This document shows positions 23,870-35,325 of a stretch of DNA of 64,000 bases, one piece after another (position 1 is the first letter of the stretch; each line of letters starts with the position of its first letter). A program made the translations under genes and the position numbers. The notes beneath the pieces were generated by a model that did no database searches, was not told the DNA's origin, and was given only the letters and a program-made list of their open reading frames with translations. Source of the DNA: Aaosphaeria pasadenensis (Eukaryota > Ascomycota > Dothideomycetes > Pleosporales); the NCBI GenBank assembly GCA_022813625.1, contig JAKLMB010000016.1:124001-188000 (forward strand), given 5' to 3'.

Positions 23870-26357
23870 GGTGGAGGAGTAGGAAAGTAATGAAGTAGAA
23901 AGTAGGAAATAATCGAGCTACAGGAGCTGTCAGAAGGGTACTCACCGAAGCTTTATTGTAGAGCGGGGACGATCAATCCCCCGACTTGTTTGGGGGGGAA
24001 GGGGGCACGTGCCGGCCTCTTTGATGGAAGACCAGGAATAGTGAAGGGAGATAGATAGATAGAGAGATGGGTGGGTGGTGAGAAAAGAAACAAAAGAAAC
24101 GAGGGCGTCGGCGATGTTGAGACGTGGTGGGTGTGGGAGTGGGTGTGTTAGGTGAGTAGTGAGCTGCAGGCTGATGGACGGGGATGGTGTGTGTGTGTGA
24201 ATGGAAGAACTTAGTGTGGATGGATGGGGGGGATGAAGGGTGGGGTTGAGTTGGATGCAATAATAGAGAGACAAGTAATGGTTAGTTAGCACTTAGTCGT
24301 AGGTAGTCCGTAGATACTGCTGTGTACACATTAACTACAATACACATTAGAGGGAGAGTAGAGAGTATGTTGGTTTCCTACACCAAGAAGAGAAATGGTA
24401 TGGTCGGTCATCGTCTCGTCTCGGAGACCTCAACCTTCGATCCACACTTCCCCTGCGGTGATCGCAGTTAGCATTGCAGTCACGGTAACATGAAATGTAT
24501 GGTATCTAACCAGCGAAGACAGGGTCCGTGACATCAAGCCACGGCCAAGCACGAAGCATTTCTATCTAGATGAAGTTCCAAGACCTCGCTGGCGAATCTT
24601 GAGGTCAGGACGATCAAGGCGAACGGGGCATCTGCATAGCCAAGGCGTCTTGAGGAGAATCGTTAATGTTTCACAAACGGAAACAGAGGCCAAACAATCA
24701 ATCGCCGCCTACGTGTCGATGGCCACATAACTAATCGTAGTGTGGCATGGCTTGGATCAAAAGATGTGCAGAGAAGATGTGTGGAGTAATAAACTAAGTT
24801 GTGCCTCGTAATATCATTCAGGTTGAGGAATAATGAAACTTCCAAGATCATACATACTGGGCTAGTCGAACAGCAATTGTTTAAGTATGGTAACTACATT
24901 ACTAGTTGGCATATGGTGATGGTTACAGGTCCCGTGTAAGGGGGGGCACGTCCAAGCGAGTTGCAACAATAATTGATACTCATGGCCTCGTACAGAATGT
25001 GCCTATCCCAAGCGAACTCTCACCGAAAGTGTGAAAGGGATGGACGGCCGTTTCCGTTTCGGAAGGGTTTGTATAACATCCGCCTTGACTGCGTGTGTGT
25101 CTGTGTCGTATCACATCACATTCACACCAGAGTGGAGGGGTCATCGGGGCATCTGGGCATCTCCAGCCGGTGGTTGTTGTTTTAGTGAATGGAATGACCA
25201 CACATTCATTCATTCATCCCACCCACCCAACTGGTTCCCGGAAGGATCCACTTGATGCTTGTGGTTGCTGTGACTTTTACTGTTGCTGATGCCGTTGCTC
25301 GCCGGCTTATGAGTATTATTATTATCATTAGTTAGATATATGCATTATATTATTGCCATCGTATGCATGCGTGTTGGACCCTTTCTCTCCAGGGCCCTGC
25401 AACGTCGTGCGTGTCCATCTCTTTCTTGTCCATGTCCATGGAAAGTCCAGACGCTGCATACGCGGAACCATATGCACCAATCCATCTTCGAATCCGTTGG
25501 CCCACCCTTCCAATCTGAGAGGGATTGGACGCTGCACCTACCGGCAACCGTTAAGACTCAAACATGGGAGATGATCCTTCTTGCGTGATGGACAAGCCTT
25601 TGCCCCCTTGAAGTAATGGTTAGCTACGGCGATTGAATTAGCAAACGCCGAAGGGTCCGGCATCACTAATCGAAAGGACTGTTGATGGTACCAGAGGGCA
25701 CACGTAGATTGGCAGCCTCGTATAAATTGTAGCGTGCTTACACAGACGGAGTTTGATGTACTTTGTATTAGTCCATCATATTATGTAGTCGCATGGGTAG
25801 CTGTACACAGTACGTACGAGTATAAGTTATGGTTCGGACATTTAAAGAGCGGAGGGGTGCATGCCACCCAAATGGTATAACTCTAAACGATGTATAGGAC
25901 GATACACAGGTACCCAGTCAGTAATACAAGTTGAACAGTACTCGTACAATAATTGTGAGGTACATACAATGCATACACGCACATAATTACACGATGGGTA
26001 GAGTCGGTCACTCAGACTTGAAACGATAAGATACTCATTACAGTATCCCATCCTATCGCTTATCGATAAGGATCTCGGAGATACGTCACGTCCCCTCCGA
26101 TTGCCTGCCACTGCCACTGCCTGTGCCTTGGGATGAAGCTTCGAGAAGAGCCGCATCATCTGTAAGCACGCGCTTCCATCCACAGTCTCCCATCTTCCAT
26201 CTCTCAATCTTCAAGGCTGTCGCGTGCTCGATAAACTTCACTTCTACGTCTAATATGTACCGTTAAACCTTCTTCTCGATTATATATGTCTTCCTATACA
26301 CACGTATCCCTACATACTCTCCTAGACTTTCGTGCAATTCACGCGTGGTGATCACTG
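23870..26357. other. 2.5-kb divergent intergenic region
   Basis: This is the shared upstream region of the F-box gene (minus) and the Ufd1-domain gene (plus). A (TG)n run lies near 24188-24200. A proline/threonine/histidine-rich frame on the minus strand (23942-24292) is low-complexity leader, not a gene. I see no gene. Confidence 0.55.
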
Positions 26358-28715
26358 ATGGACGCCCCCACCGAATCGCCAGAATTAACCTGGTCCGCTC
26401 AGTTCACCGTCGCGCATCCCTCACGATCTCTCCCCGGCGATAAAATACTCCTCCCCCCCTCAGCTTTAGAACAGATACTCGCAGCCGCTCCTGTCGTCAC
26501 AGTCGATTCCGACCAACGTCATATCACGTCCTTCGACCCTTTCAACCCATATACATTCAACGCCGAGAGACAAGCCCGCGCCCAATACCAAGATCGCCAT
26601 CAGCAATTACCGCACCCGCTTACCTTCCGACTAGTCAATCCCGACAATGGTAGACTTGTCTATGCAGGCATTCGGGAGTTCTCAGCCGAGGAAGGCGAAA
26701 TCGTTCTAAGCACTTTCCTGAGTGAAACCTTGGGTATCAAAGGGACATCTACAACATCGTCGAGAGACGGAAGTCCAGATAGTGGCTCCGACGATGCCAT
26801 AGTCGATGAGGCAGGTCATGTAGCTCTTAATGGCACAGACGCAACCAGGATTACCGTGCATGCCCAACAGTTACCTAAAGGTACTTTCGTGAAGCTACGC
26901 CCCCTCGAGGCTGGATACGACCCCGAAGATTGGAAATCGTTACTCGAGGAATACCTACGATCGAACTTCACGACCTTGACAAATGGAGAAGTGCTGGTGG
27001 TAAATGGAGGTCGAGCATCGGGTGGTAAGCGTGAGGAGTTCCGGTTCCTGGTCGATGGCTTCAAACCTGAAGGAGATGGTATTTGCGTAGTGGATACAGA
27101 TTTGGAAGTGGATATTGAAGCTTTGAATGAGGAGCAAGCTCGCGAAACTCTCAAGCACATCGCTGCCAAAGCACAGCGAGCCCCCGGGACCAATAAAGGT
27201 AGCTCCGTGGGAGGGAAGTTGGACATTTTTCGACCACAGGAGGGGCAAATACTCGAAGGCGAATACGTTGACTACGAATTATCGTCTTGGGATCGATCAC
27301 AGGGTCTCGAGATCTCTCTTAAAGCTTTAGATGAAGATGACGATCTCGATCTACTTGTCAGTCCCTACTCGTCAAGACAGCGGGTGCGACCGCGAGAAGA
27401 TGAATACGTGTTCGCCGACTTCTCGGGACGATATCCAGCGCGAATACGGCTACAACCAAGCAACGTGGAACTTGAAGACGCTGAGGCGATCTGGATCTCA
27501 ATACGCGCGTACCCCTCTGAATCAGCATCGACTCAACCCAAATCTTTTCAGCTGCAGGCTTCGATATTCGATCCCTCACTGCAACCACTAACGCAGTCCA
27601 ATGGAGTTTCTGAAGCACAACCGAATCCAGGAGAGGTACAGTGCAAGAACTGCAATCAATGGGTCCCACAATCATCACTATTTCTCCACGAAAACTTCTG
27701 TCTTCGCAATAACACCATCTGCCCGCAAGGGTGTGGGCAGGTGTTCCAGAAACGATCTCCAGAATTCCAAAACCATTGGCATTGCCCACATGACAGCTTC
27801 ACTGGAAACTCAACACAGGCCCGCCACAAACACGATGCCGTTTTCCACTCTCTGCAGTCTTGTTCCTCTTGCGGACTAGAATTCCCCTCAATACCCACTC
27901 TCTCCCATCATAAGACGACCACATGTCCCGGAAAACTCATCCTATGCCGCTTTTGCCACCTACAAGTACCCCAAGAAGGCGATCCCAACGAGCCACCAAG
28001 CGCCGAGCTCCTCCTCTCAGGGCTCACACCCCACGAACTCGCAGACGGCGGTCGCACAACAGAATGCCACCTGTGCAATAAGATCGTTCGCTTTCGAGAC
28101 ATGGAAACTCACCTTCGCCATCACGACCTTGAGCGCTTCTCTCGCCCCACTCCCCGGCTATGCCGCAACATCAACTGCGGAAGGACGCAAGACGGTGTCA
28201 GTAAGACGGGTGACACCCGCGCGGGAACCCGCAAGGGCCAGGGCCCCGGGAACGAAGTAGGTCTCTGCAGTGTGTGCTTCGGTCCCTTGTACGTATCTCT
28301 GCATGATCCGGAGGGCAAAGCCTTACGCCGCCGTGTCGAACGTCGCTACCTATCCCAACTCCTCACCGGCTGCGGCAAAGCATGGTGTAAGAATGAGTAC
28401 TGCCGATCTGGCAGGAAAAACACGGGCCAGGGCGACTCCGCTGTCGCCACAAAGGACGCTATCCCAATGGTGAAGCCATTCCTCGATGGCATGGACGGAA
28501 AGGGTTACTCGACGCCGTTGCATTTTTGCACCGACGAGGGCAGCCAGCAAAGGAGGAACCTTGCAGGTTTGCTGAGCGCCGAGCCGAGCATCGACGGCAA
28601 GGGCGGCTACTCAATGGAGTGGTGTGTGGCCGCTTTGGAAGCCGAGAACGGTGACCTGGACAAGGCGAGGGCCTGGCTGAAGGGTTGGGCACCTCGAAGG
28701 AGCGAGAGCAGCTGA
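26358..28715 (+). CDS. Ufd1-domain protein with TRAF-like zinc fingers and AZUL/UBA-like tail
   Basis: Single-exon gene, 785 aa. The N-terminal ~300 residues match the Ufd1 double-psi beta-barrel architecture: a PGDKILLPPSALEQIL-like start, LTFRLVNP, then LPKGTFVKLRPLEAGY and LEEYLRSNFTTLTNGE. Ufd1 binds ubiquitin and works with Cdc48/p97 and Npl4 in protein extraction. Unlike classical Ufd1 (~360 aa) it continues with a zinc region: CKNCNQWVPQSSLFLHENFC at ~427, CPQGCGQVF, C-x2-C/H fingers and a TRAF-type pattern. A CGKAWCKNEYC motif follows at ~670, resembling the AZUL zinc domain of UBE3A, and then a UBA-like helix (YSMEWCVAALEAENGDLDKA) at ~750. I infer a ubiquitin-proteasome adaptor; partners are unknown. 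Confidence 0.85.
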   Translation: MDAPTESPELTWSAQFTVAHPSRSLPGDKILLPPSALEQILAAAPVVTVDSDQRHITSFDPFNPYTFNAERQARAQYQDRHQQLPHPLTFRLVNPDNGRLVYAGIREFSAEEGEIVLSTFLSETLGIKGTSTTSSRDGSPDSGSDDAIVDEAGHVALNGTDATRITVHAQQLPKGTFVKLRPLEAGYDPEDWKSLLEEYLRSNFTTLTNGEVLVVNGGRASGGKREEFRFLVDGFKPEGDGICVVDTDLEVDIEALNEEQARETLKHIAAKAQRAPGTNKGSSVGGKLDIFRPQEGQILEGEYVDYELSSWDRSQGLEISLKALDEDDDLDLLVSPYSSRQRVRPREDEYVFADFSGRYPARIRLQPSNVELEDAEAIWISIRAYPSESASTQPKSFQLQASIFDPSLQPLTQSNGVSEAQPNPGEVQCKNCNQWVPQSSLFLHENFCLRNNTICPQGCGQVFQKRSPEFQNHWHCPHDSFTGNSTQARHKHDAVFHSLQSCSSCGLEFPSIPTLSHHKTTTCPGKLILCRFCHLQVPQEGDPNEPPSAELLLSGLTPHELADGGRTTECHLCNKIVRFRDMETHLRHHDLERFSRPTPRLCRNINCGRTQDGVSKTGDTRAGTRKGQGPGNEVGLCSVCFGPLYVSLHDPEGKALRRRVERRYLSQLLTGCGKAWCKNEYCRSGRKNTGQGDSAVATKDAIPMVKPFLDGMDGKGYSTPLHFCTDEGSQQRRNLAGLLSAEPSIDGKGGYSMEWCVAALEAENGDLDKARAWLKGWAPRRSESS

Positions 28716-29485
28716 GCATGGGGAGGATGGTCGTCGTGAAACAAGCAGAAATCAGAAATATATACATAGACATTAGACAGAGATGAAGATGGATACCTTC
28801 GCCCCCTTTCCGGGATTCGATTGAGATACCCCTGCTACTAAAGTCAGCAATTTCCAACCTCTAGATAGCCATTAATCAGATAACCGTTCAAAATCACTCC
28901 ACTGCAGAAATGCAAATATGAGATTTTGGTAATGGTGATGGTTGTAATGATGTCATATTCCTTTTTTCTAATCATTCAGGCCTTGTTTCTCATGATTTCC
29001 AATGCCCCCTCCTCAAAAATGACTATACCAAGTACCAATGCTCTGTCCCTTTGTATTAACGGTACAGCAGCTATATGCAATGCGATGCGTGTGCGACGCT
29101 GGAAGAAAGGAGAAAACAAAATAGGAGGAAGAGAAGACAAGAGGGCGAGGAATAACCCCCGTGAGGATATAAGGATAGGGGACGTTTTGGTGTCCCCCCG
29201 ATGTTTGTTGCTGCTGTTGCAACTGCGCTTGAGTCCCACCGATGCAACCAAGAAAACGAAGAAGAAACAAGGATCCAAAAGGTGATGATGATGATAATGA
29301 TGATGATAAGAATAGGGAGTTGGGTAACCAACGAAACAACTCCTCTCAAAAAACACCAAGAAAACGCCGTAGCCGCGATGCCAAAATGCAGCAATGTGCT
29401 ATATGATTGCAGAAGAATGCCCCCTGTGTAGATGCAGGGAAGAAGATCATCCTGTGTCGCCCGGTAGCTGCGTGTTAGTTGTTAG
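28716..29485. other. 0.77-kb convergent intergenic
   Basis: It lies between the 3' ends of the Ufd1-domain gene and the OPT transporter gene. Short overlapping frames on both strands are rich in S/L or K/R and have no recognisable content. It contains TGATGA-type short repeats near 29284-29308. Confidence 0.55.
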
Positions 29486-32400
29486 CTACCATGCATCTGG
29501 GCCAAAATGCCCGCCCTTTGGCACGTTTTTGTAGGCGCACGCTGTCCAGTCGCAGCCCTGATTTATGTCAGTTTTTGCGAATGGAAAATAGAGCAGCTCT
29601 TGCTTACCTGCTTGTAGACTTCCGTACCCCACCATTTGAATCCGCTCATCCAGCCAGGGAAGATGATGAAGAAGAAAATGATCGTCACGCCGAATGCTAC
29701 ACCTGAGTCGAGGGCGGCACTCAACGTCATGTTGTACTTCTTCCACCACGCGGATTTCCGCTTCCTCAGCTCGTAGTTGAAGATGTAGCAGACAATAGCC
29801 CACACGGAGAAGTTGAGGCCGGTGGCCGGGGGAATCCAGGAAAGACTGCCAAAGAGAACGGCGAAGTTCACCTTGCGTAGGATGGATTTGCGATTGTTGC
29901 GTGCCGCTAACCAAATGCCAATCGGCGCAAGTGCGCCCACCAAGAAGGCCCAGACGAGTGGGCGATAAAGCGCACCGGGGCCAAAGAACCTCTGGGGACC
30001 GACGACACCCCAGAGAATGCTGCCATTGAAATGAACACGCGCGATCGGGCAGGTGAAGCCGTTGATTGCCTGTGGCGTGCAGATTCCAGGAATAAAGTTC
30101 AGCATCCAATTGAGAACACCAATCTGGGTGAGACTTGATACGATAGTGGCGGTAAGCTGCAGATTGAAGAGTATCTTCGGTGGAATCTTCATGTAGTGAC
30201 CGAGTTTCAGGTCAGAAGAGAACTTGAGTCCTTGCGTGGATGTAATGTAACCGTAGGTTGTGAAAACCATGTTCGCGACCGGACGGCCCGGGAAAGCTAC
30301 ACCGCAGATAAGCTGGCAGATGAGGTACAGACTGCTTTGTTGATTGGTGATGGCCATGACGATGCCAATCGGAATGAAGAGAATTGCGCCAATGCTAAGT
30401 GCTAGCAGTAGACCATACCAGGGGAGGTAAATGGGGTAGCTATCGGGTTGGGTCAGTCTTATGAATGAGAGTGAGTAAGGGGACAATGGCAACTTACTAT
30501 TCTACAACGAACATCCCAATAGCAGCCATGCCAACTCCCGTAAGAATATACCAGTAGATAGGGACATCCTCGTAACGTCGCATCAGTCGGTTATGGACAT
30601 CCTCGGAGTTCAGGAGATCTTCCAAGCCCGGCTCAGATTCCTCGCTACTCCGTGTCAAGCGAGGCGAAATGGGAGCGCTGTTGCTACCTGCATTTGCTGG
30701 CAAAGGCTCGTACTCCGTGTTTGCCGTCCTACGAATCTCTGCCCATGAGCGTCGCCATTGCCTCACAATATCTTTACCGTGCCAAAGCGCAGTGTGCGAT
30801 ATCAAAGCCGTGAGGGCCGCGAATTGCAGGGCATAACTGAGTACGTAGGTAATCGGGAGAAAGACTCTACTGTAATTGGCATATGCTTCCTCATCGAAGA
30901 GAAAGTTTTCAGTCAGGATTTTGCTAACATCGTACGGCCTACCCGTGTTGTCGAAAACGGCGGCTGATAGTATTGGCATGTACGACGAATACATCACATT
31001 TGCATAATCTGTAGTCTTGTAAGCTTCGAACTTCCATCGAATGGGTCTCAAAACATACACATCAAGGGCGCGGCAATCCACATCACTACTACGAGACCAC
31101 CAACAATATTCAAGGCGGCCCAGAATGGCGTCACCAATGGTGACCCAATGAAGGCAATTTGGGACCAATCAAACGTCATTGGGAACATTCCAAGGCCGGA
31201 GGAGACACCAAACTACCTAAATTCAGTTTCGAAATCACTCGGAGCATTGGCTTACAGTACTCACCAGGTTGGCAATGACAACATTCTTGGGCGCGAACCA
31301 AGTGATGACATTGAAAGTACTCAACGCAGGCATCAGAAGCCCGGGAAGGAAATAAAAGGCGACGGAACCACCGAACACATACAGGAAGAATTTGGAACGG
31401 GAGATGGTCCACCCGTTGGCTGGTTTGTTTTCGTTCTTGTGCAATGCAGTGAACATGGCCGTTGAAACCAGAGTGCTGGGCCATATCATCCCACTAGGAC
31501 GGACCAAGTACTCGCGAGTAAGACCAGCAAGTGCATACCCCAGGATTTGGGTAGAGAGCGTAAGCAGAACCTGATAGGCAATCCCGAGATCCTGGTGATA
31601 GAACTTGGTTTGCTCAACAATCACCTAACTAGCTGTTAGCGTCGGCGCAAACCGCTGCACCTAGTACTACTCACATCAGTAGCGAATGCAAAACCAAACG
31701 ATACATTGCTCGCAATGTACACACAGCAGTGCTCCTTTTCGTTCCAGCGGCCTTGTGCAAGCCAGAGGCGGAAGCGCTGTCTTCGAGATTTGATCGGGAA
31801 CCTATGGGAGCTTTGCATTGACCCTGGTCGGCTGCCATCGGCGTAGGAATGGTTCGATGAAGGACCGCCATTGAGAGAGATGTACCCGTTCTGGAACTGC
31901 TCCTGCGGGTCGGTTGGTCTTTTGAAGATTTGGTCCCATAAGAGGCCCAATGGATGAACAAGTAAAAGCGCAATAATAGGAGTGATGGTGACACTCGGGT
32001 ATCTCAAAGAAAAGAATAGATTTGTGGAAGAACCAATGATTGCAAATACCATGGAGAGGCTCCACATTCGAGGGGTGTTGATGGAAAGAGTGATATCGTC
32101 TGTCGCAGCAACAGATGCTCGTACTTGGGCATAGGGCGAATTGTCTGCGGGTTGGCCATCGGATTTGACATCGTGCAATTCGTCACCCTCGGAAGACTCG
32201 TCCTCCTCCGGACCCTCGACGGTGATATGGCTACTACCAGAAGACGACTGCAGGCCTTCAAAAGCTGTCGGGGCTACGCCGCTTGCGTTGAACCGAGCTT
32301 CCAGACCAGATTCATGCTGACCCTGAAGGGCTTCATCAAGCGCGTTACTGCGCCGCCTTGCTCGGAGGGTCTGATTGGATTTGCGCTGGGTGAGGTGTTC

Positions 32401-32695
32401 GTCCTGGCCTTGGCCGACTGCTGGCTCGCTATACTGGAGCTTGCTCTTCCCTCTCTTGATGTTCCGGGGAGAGGTAGAGGCAGAGGTGTATTTATCAGTC
32501 ACATGACTGTCGTCAGCATCAGACTCCCCAGGACTGGAGCTGAGAGAAGCGACGGGAAGGCCGCCGTAGGAGCCCGTACCCAGAGCCGGCGATGATCTCA
32601 CCAGGAGAGGCGTACGTGACATGGTTCGATCTGGGAGGGGAGAGACGCTGGAAGGAAGAGCGTCATCAGTATGGAATGGGGAAGAGACTGAAGTC

Positions 32696-32729
<34 letters not shown>

Positions 32730-32907
32730 GAGTGTGAGGGGGGTGGCGGCGTGATGGATGAGAGGTTGCTTTTTCAAGGCCAGGGTTACGGTCACGGTCA
32801 CGGTTAAGGTCACGGTCACCACTGTCAGCCTCGAGAGCCTGGAGCTCGTAGTTGCCTGGTGAGGCGGGTAGAGAAGTGACCCGCAAAGGACGGGAATCAG
32901 ACCCCAT
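29486..32907 (-). CDS. OPT family oligopeptide transporter
   Basis: Plasma-membrane (or vacuolar) proton-coupled transporter of small peptides, OPT superfamily. Six exons: 32907..31675, 31624..31265, 31212..31059, 31008..30498, 30439..29608 and 29557..29486; 1,053 aa. Residues ~1-300 form an unusually long, low-complexity cytosolic N-terminus with a poly-Thr run at ~70-83. Membrane segments begin at ~305 (MWSLSMVFAIIGSSTNLFFSLRYP). OPT signatures include YLVRPSGMIWPSTLV, FGVSSGLGMFPMTFDWSQIA, YYANVMYSSYMPILS (restored by splicing), YLPWYGLLLALSIGAIL, QLICGVAFPGRPVANM, LQLTATIVSSLTQIGVLNWML and ILWGVVGPQRFFGPG. The C-terminus ends in a short Cys-containing tail. The ATG at 32907 follows a P/T-rich leader that is also open in frame. 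Confidence 0.92.
32696..32729. repeat. (GTA)n trinucleotide repeat coding poly-threonine
   Basis: About 11 units inside the first OPT exon. On the coding strand they read ACT repeated and encode a threonine run, so length changes here would alter the protein without a frameshift. Confidence 0.9.
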
Positions 32908-34015
32908 AAGTCTTCTGAGTTGGCGTGGGCGCTGGCGTTGTTGGCGGCATGGGCGCGTACGAGGTGTGTGTAAGGTGTGTAAGGTGTGCGGCGAGTGAGT
33001 GTGTGAGAGCAAGTGCTGTTACAGGTAAGTACTTAGTGTACTGTGACAAGCATTTAGGAGCGGGACCAGGACAGGCAAGCGTACGAGTAAGGTTCAAGGA
33101 ATCCAGTGACGGGTCCCAGTTAGCGGATCCTTTTTTTGCGTGTGCGAGTGACTTTTTATCTGATGAGATAACGAGGTTAGCGGATCTAGCCGTTTGTTCC
33201 TTTCTGGCTACTGCGCCGAAGTCCAGCGAGGCATGTTGCATCATCATTTGTGGGTTTCGGGCATGGGTATGTCGTTTTTCTTTCCTTATTCTTCCCTTGT
33301 CCTATACTCCGTAGTAATAATTTAATTGACTAATTCCTGCGTACGCCGTACAGCAACAGGTAGGTATGTTAGGTGGGGGTGGGTATGAATCAATCACTCG
33401 TATGTATGGAGTATTTTCAAACAATATTGATTACACAGTACTTCCCCTCTGCCCCCCTTTTTGAGGGTATACCTTGTCTGTACAAACTCATGATCAGTGC
33501 TTTTTAGGCGGCCCATGTGCTGGACCCCTCATTTAAGTGATGACTGGTAATGAGACCAGGTAGGGGGAGAAATGAAGATTTCAGTACTCCGTATGATAGT
33601 TACGAGTACTTATTGTTGTCATACAAGTCGTACACCGTAGGCCTGACGTCTGTTTTTTTAGGCCCAGCCCCAGTCATGTCGGGCCGCTCTGCTCTACCCT
33701 CTGCTCTGTGGTGTGGTGGTGCGCTGCGCTGCGCTCTGCAATGCATGCACATCATCAGATCAGATACTCGTACCAACCCACCGGCCCCAAGAAAGACTGA
33801 TGCATGGGCGGCATGGCCTACAGTGCAGGCTACCGGTAGACTGACAGGGCCACGCAGCAGCAGCAGCAGCAGCAGCAGCACGCTGCCATAGGGCCTTGCC
33901 CATTACCCTGTCCATCGCGTTTGTCGGAACCGATTCTCCACATATATCTGCAATATGCGCTATACTCTCTTAGGGGGAAACTGACCTCACATAGCGACCC
34001 TCGAATTCTTAGGTC
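32908..34015. other. 1.1-kb intergenic, OPT promoter
   Basis: This is the upstream region of the OPT gene and the 3' flank of the broken exonuclease gene. It contains two TACTCCGTA copies (33305-33313 and 33585-33593) and a CAG microsatellite. No gene seen. Confidence 0.55.
33855..33880. repeat. (CAG)8 microsatellite
   Basis: Eight perfect CAG units in noncoding DNA. Confidence 0.95.
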
Positions 34016-34951
34016 CTAGCTAAATGCCATGTCTGGCTCTTTGTTGAGTTGTCGAGCAGCTCGAATCTCGGCCTGCTTCTCTTTGCTCCACGTCTTTGAT
34101 TGGTGCTTCCGACTCTTTTCTCTCCTCTTTTCCCTTTTCTCCAGAGCTGCAACTTCTGGGTCCGTCCAACAGGGTATAGGATCATGTGAAATTTGCCGTA
34201 AAATTGCAACAGTATCGCAATCCTCGGCCTGAAATCGCTGTCGGCGAGTAAATCCTTCGGAAGCTAGAAGAAGTAAAGCTCTTAGGGTAAAATTTGCGTC
34301 ATTTCCAGCGCAATGGAGTCGGTTGAATGAACAACTCAGTTTGAGCAGTAAGTCACGCAGAGAACCACCCCAGATCTCAAAGACGTCATTAGCGACCTGA
34401 GAAGTGTCTAGGACGCTCGAAAGGAGTACCGGAAACTGGAAATCTAGTGCCTACAAAGCTTGAAGGTCGCTGGTAATTCCGTGGCCTACAAAGACTATAT
34501 TCCGACACGGGGGAATATAAGACTGAATGCGTTCTGCAATATCTGCTATACTAATCGTAATTGTCTCTCCATAAATGAACTTTCCGCTAGCCTTCCTAAG
34601 GTTGGACGGAGACCCTGTTGCTAGGTTATAAGTAGAAACAAGCGTATCTGGAGCCTGGCGGTGGATTTCCTTCGTATCGAGGATGGCAAGACCAATCTGG
34701 CAATCGCGCTTTTCAGCAAATCCGCTCTTAATGGTGTTGATGTTCTCGAAGTCTATAGCGATAAGAACTACGTCCGATAAGTTGGGTGTCGGGGGAGTTT
34801 GGACTCCAAGACCAAAGATTTTGTGCAGAATATTTAGGCCGTTCTTCGCAATGCAAGGCACTGCAGGGTTCATCAGCTTGATGCCTTTCTTGGTCATCGG
34901 TTCTGGCGCGATAGGCGGGTCGACTTTGAGTGATAATGGCTCAATCAACAT
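34016..34951 (-). pseudogene. Gfd2/YDR514C-like DEDDh exonuclease, broken by one in-frame TAG
   Basis: The reading frame from the ATG at 34951 to the TAG at 34016-34018 would give 311 codons, but an in-frame TAG sits at 34451-34453. Both halves are in the same frame and carry family motifs: IAIDFENI (first acidic pair), FVGHGITSDLQAL before the stop, and directly after it ALDFQFPVLLSSVLDT and LHCAGNDANFTLRALL (His/Asp of the DEDDh site). The only GT..AG pair around the stop is 11 bp apart, too short for an intron. The family is an RNase H-fold 3'-5' exonuclease group of unclear role. The tail is lysine/arginine-rich and frameshift-free. It is either a recent nonsense pseudogene, a stop-readthrough gene, or a base error. 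A missing upstream exon is possible. Confidence 0.75.
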
Positions 34952-35325
34952 CGCTGATGAAATGTGTTCACGGGCGCAGAACAGTGGAAAGTCGACTGTC
35001 GTAGTCTGCTGCCTACTACAAGTACTAACTACACAGTAGTTAGGTACCTAGCTACAGTACTAGTTAGTGTGCCAGCCGAAGTCACTCCGTTTCAGGCCGT
35101 TTCCCCTTTGCTTTCTTTTCCTTTGTTCTCGTCGCGAAACTCTAATAAATTATCCGACCTTATCACAATATATTCTACATTATATGTACAGTAAACAGCA
35201 TGCAATATGAAGGATACATATAGATACACATACTCGTACATACGTCCATCGTCGTCGTCTTCGTTGTACACACACTTTTCTCTCCGTACGTCACACAGCC
35301 TGACCATCCCGACCACCCCACATCA
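34952..35325. other. 374-bp spacer
   Basis: It lies between the BCS1-like gene 3' end and the broken exonuclease gene, both minus-strand. It is AT-rich and includes a TAGGTACCTA-type element near 35041. No gene seen. Confidence 0.55.

Noticed and set aside
32598..32822. Poly-Leu/Val frame antisense or out of frame in the OPT first exon
   Set aside because: Alternative-frame reading of the trinucleotide repeat inside the OPT coding sequence.
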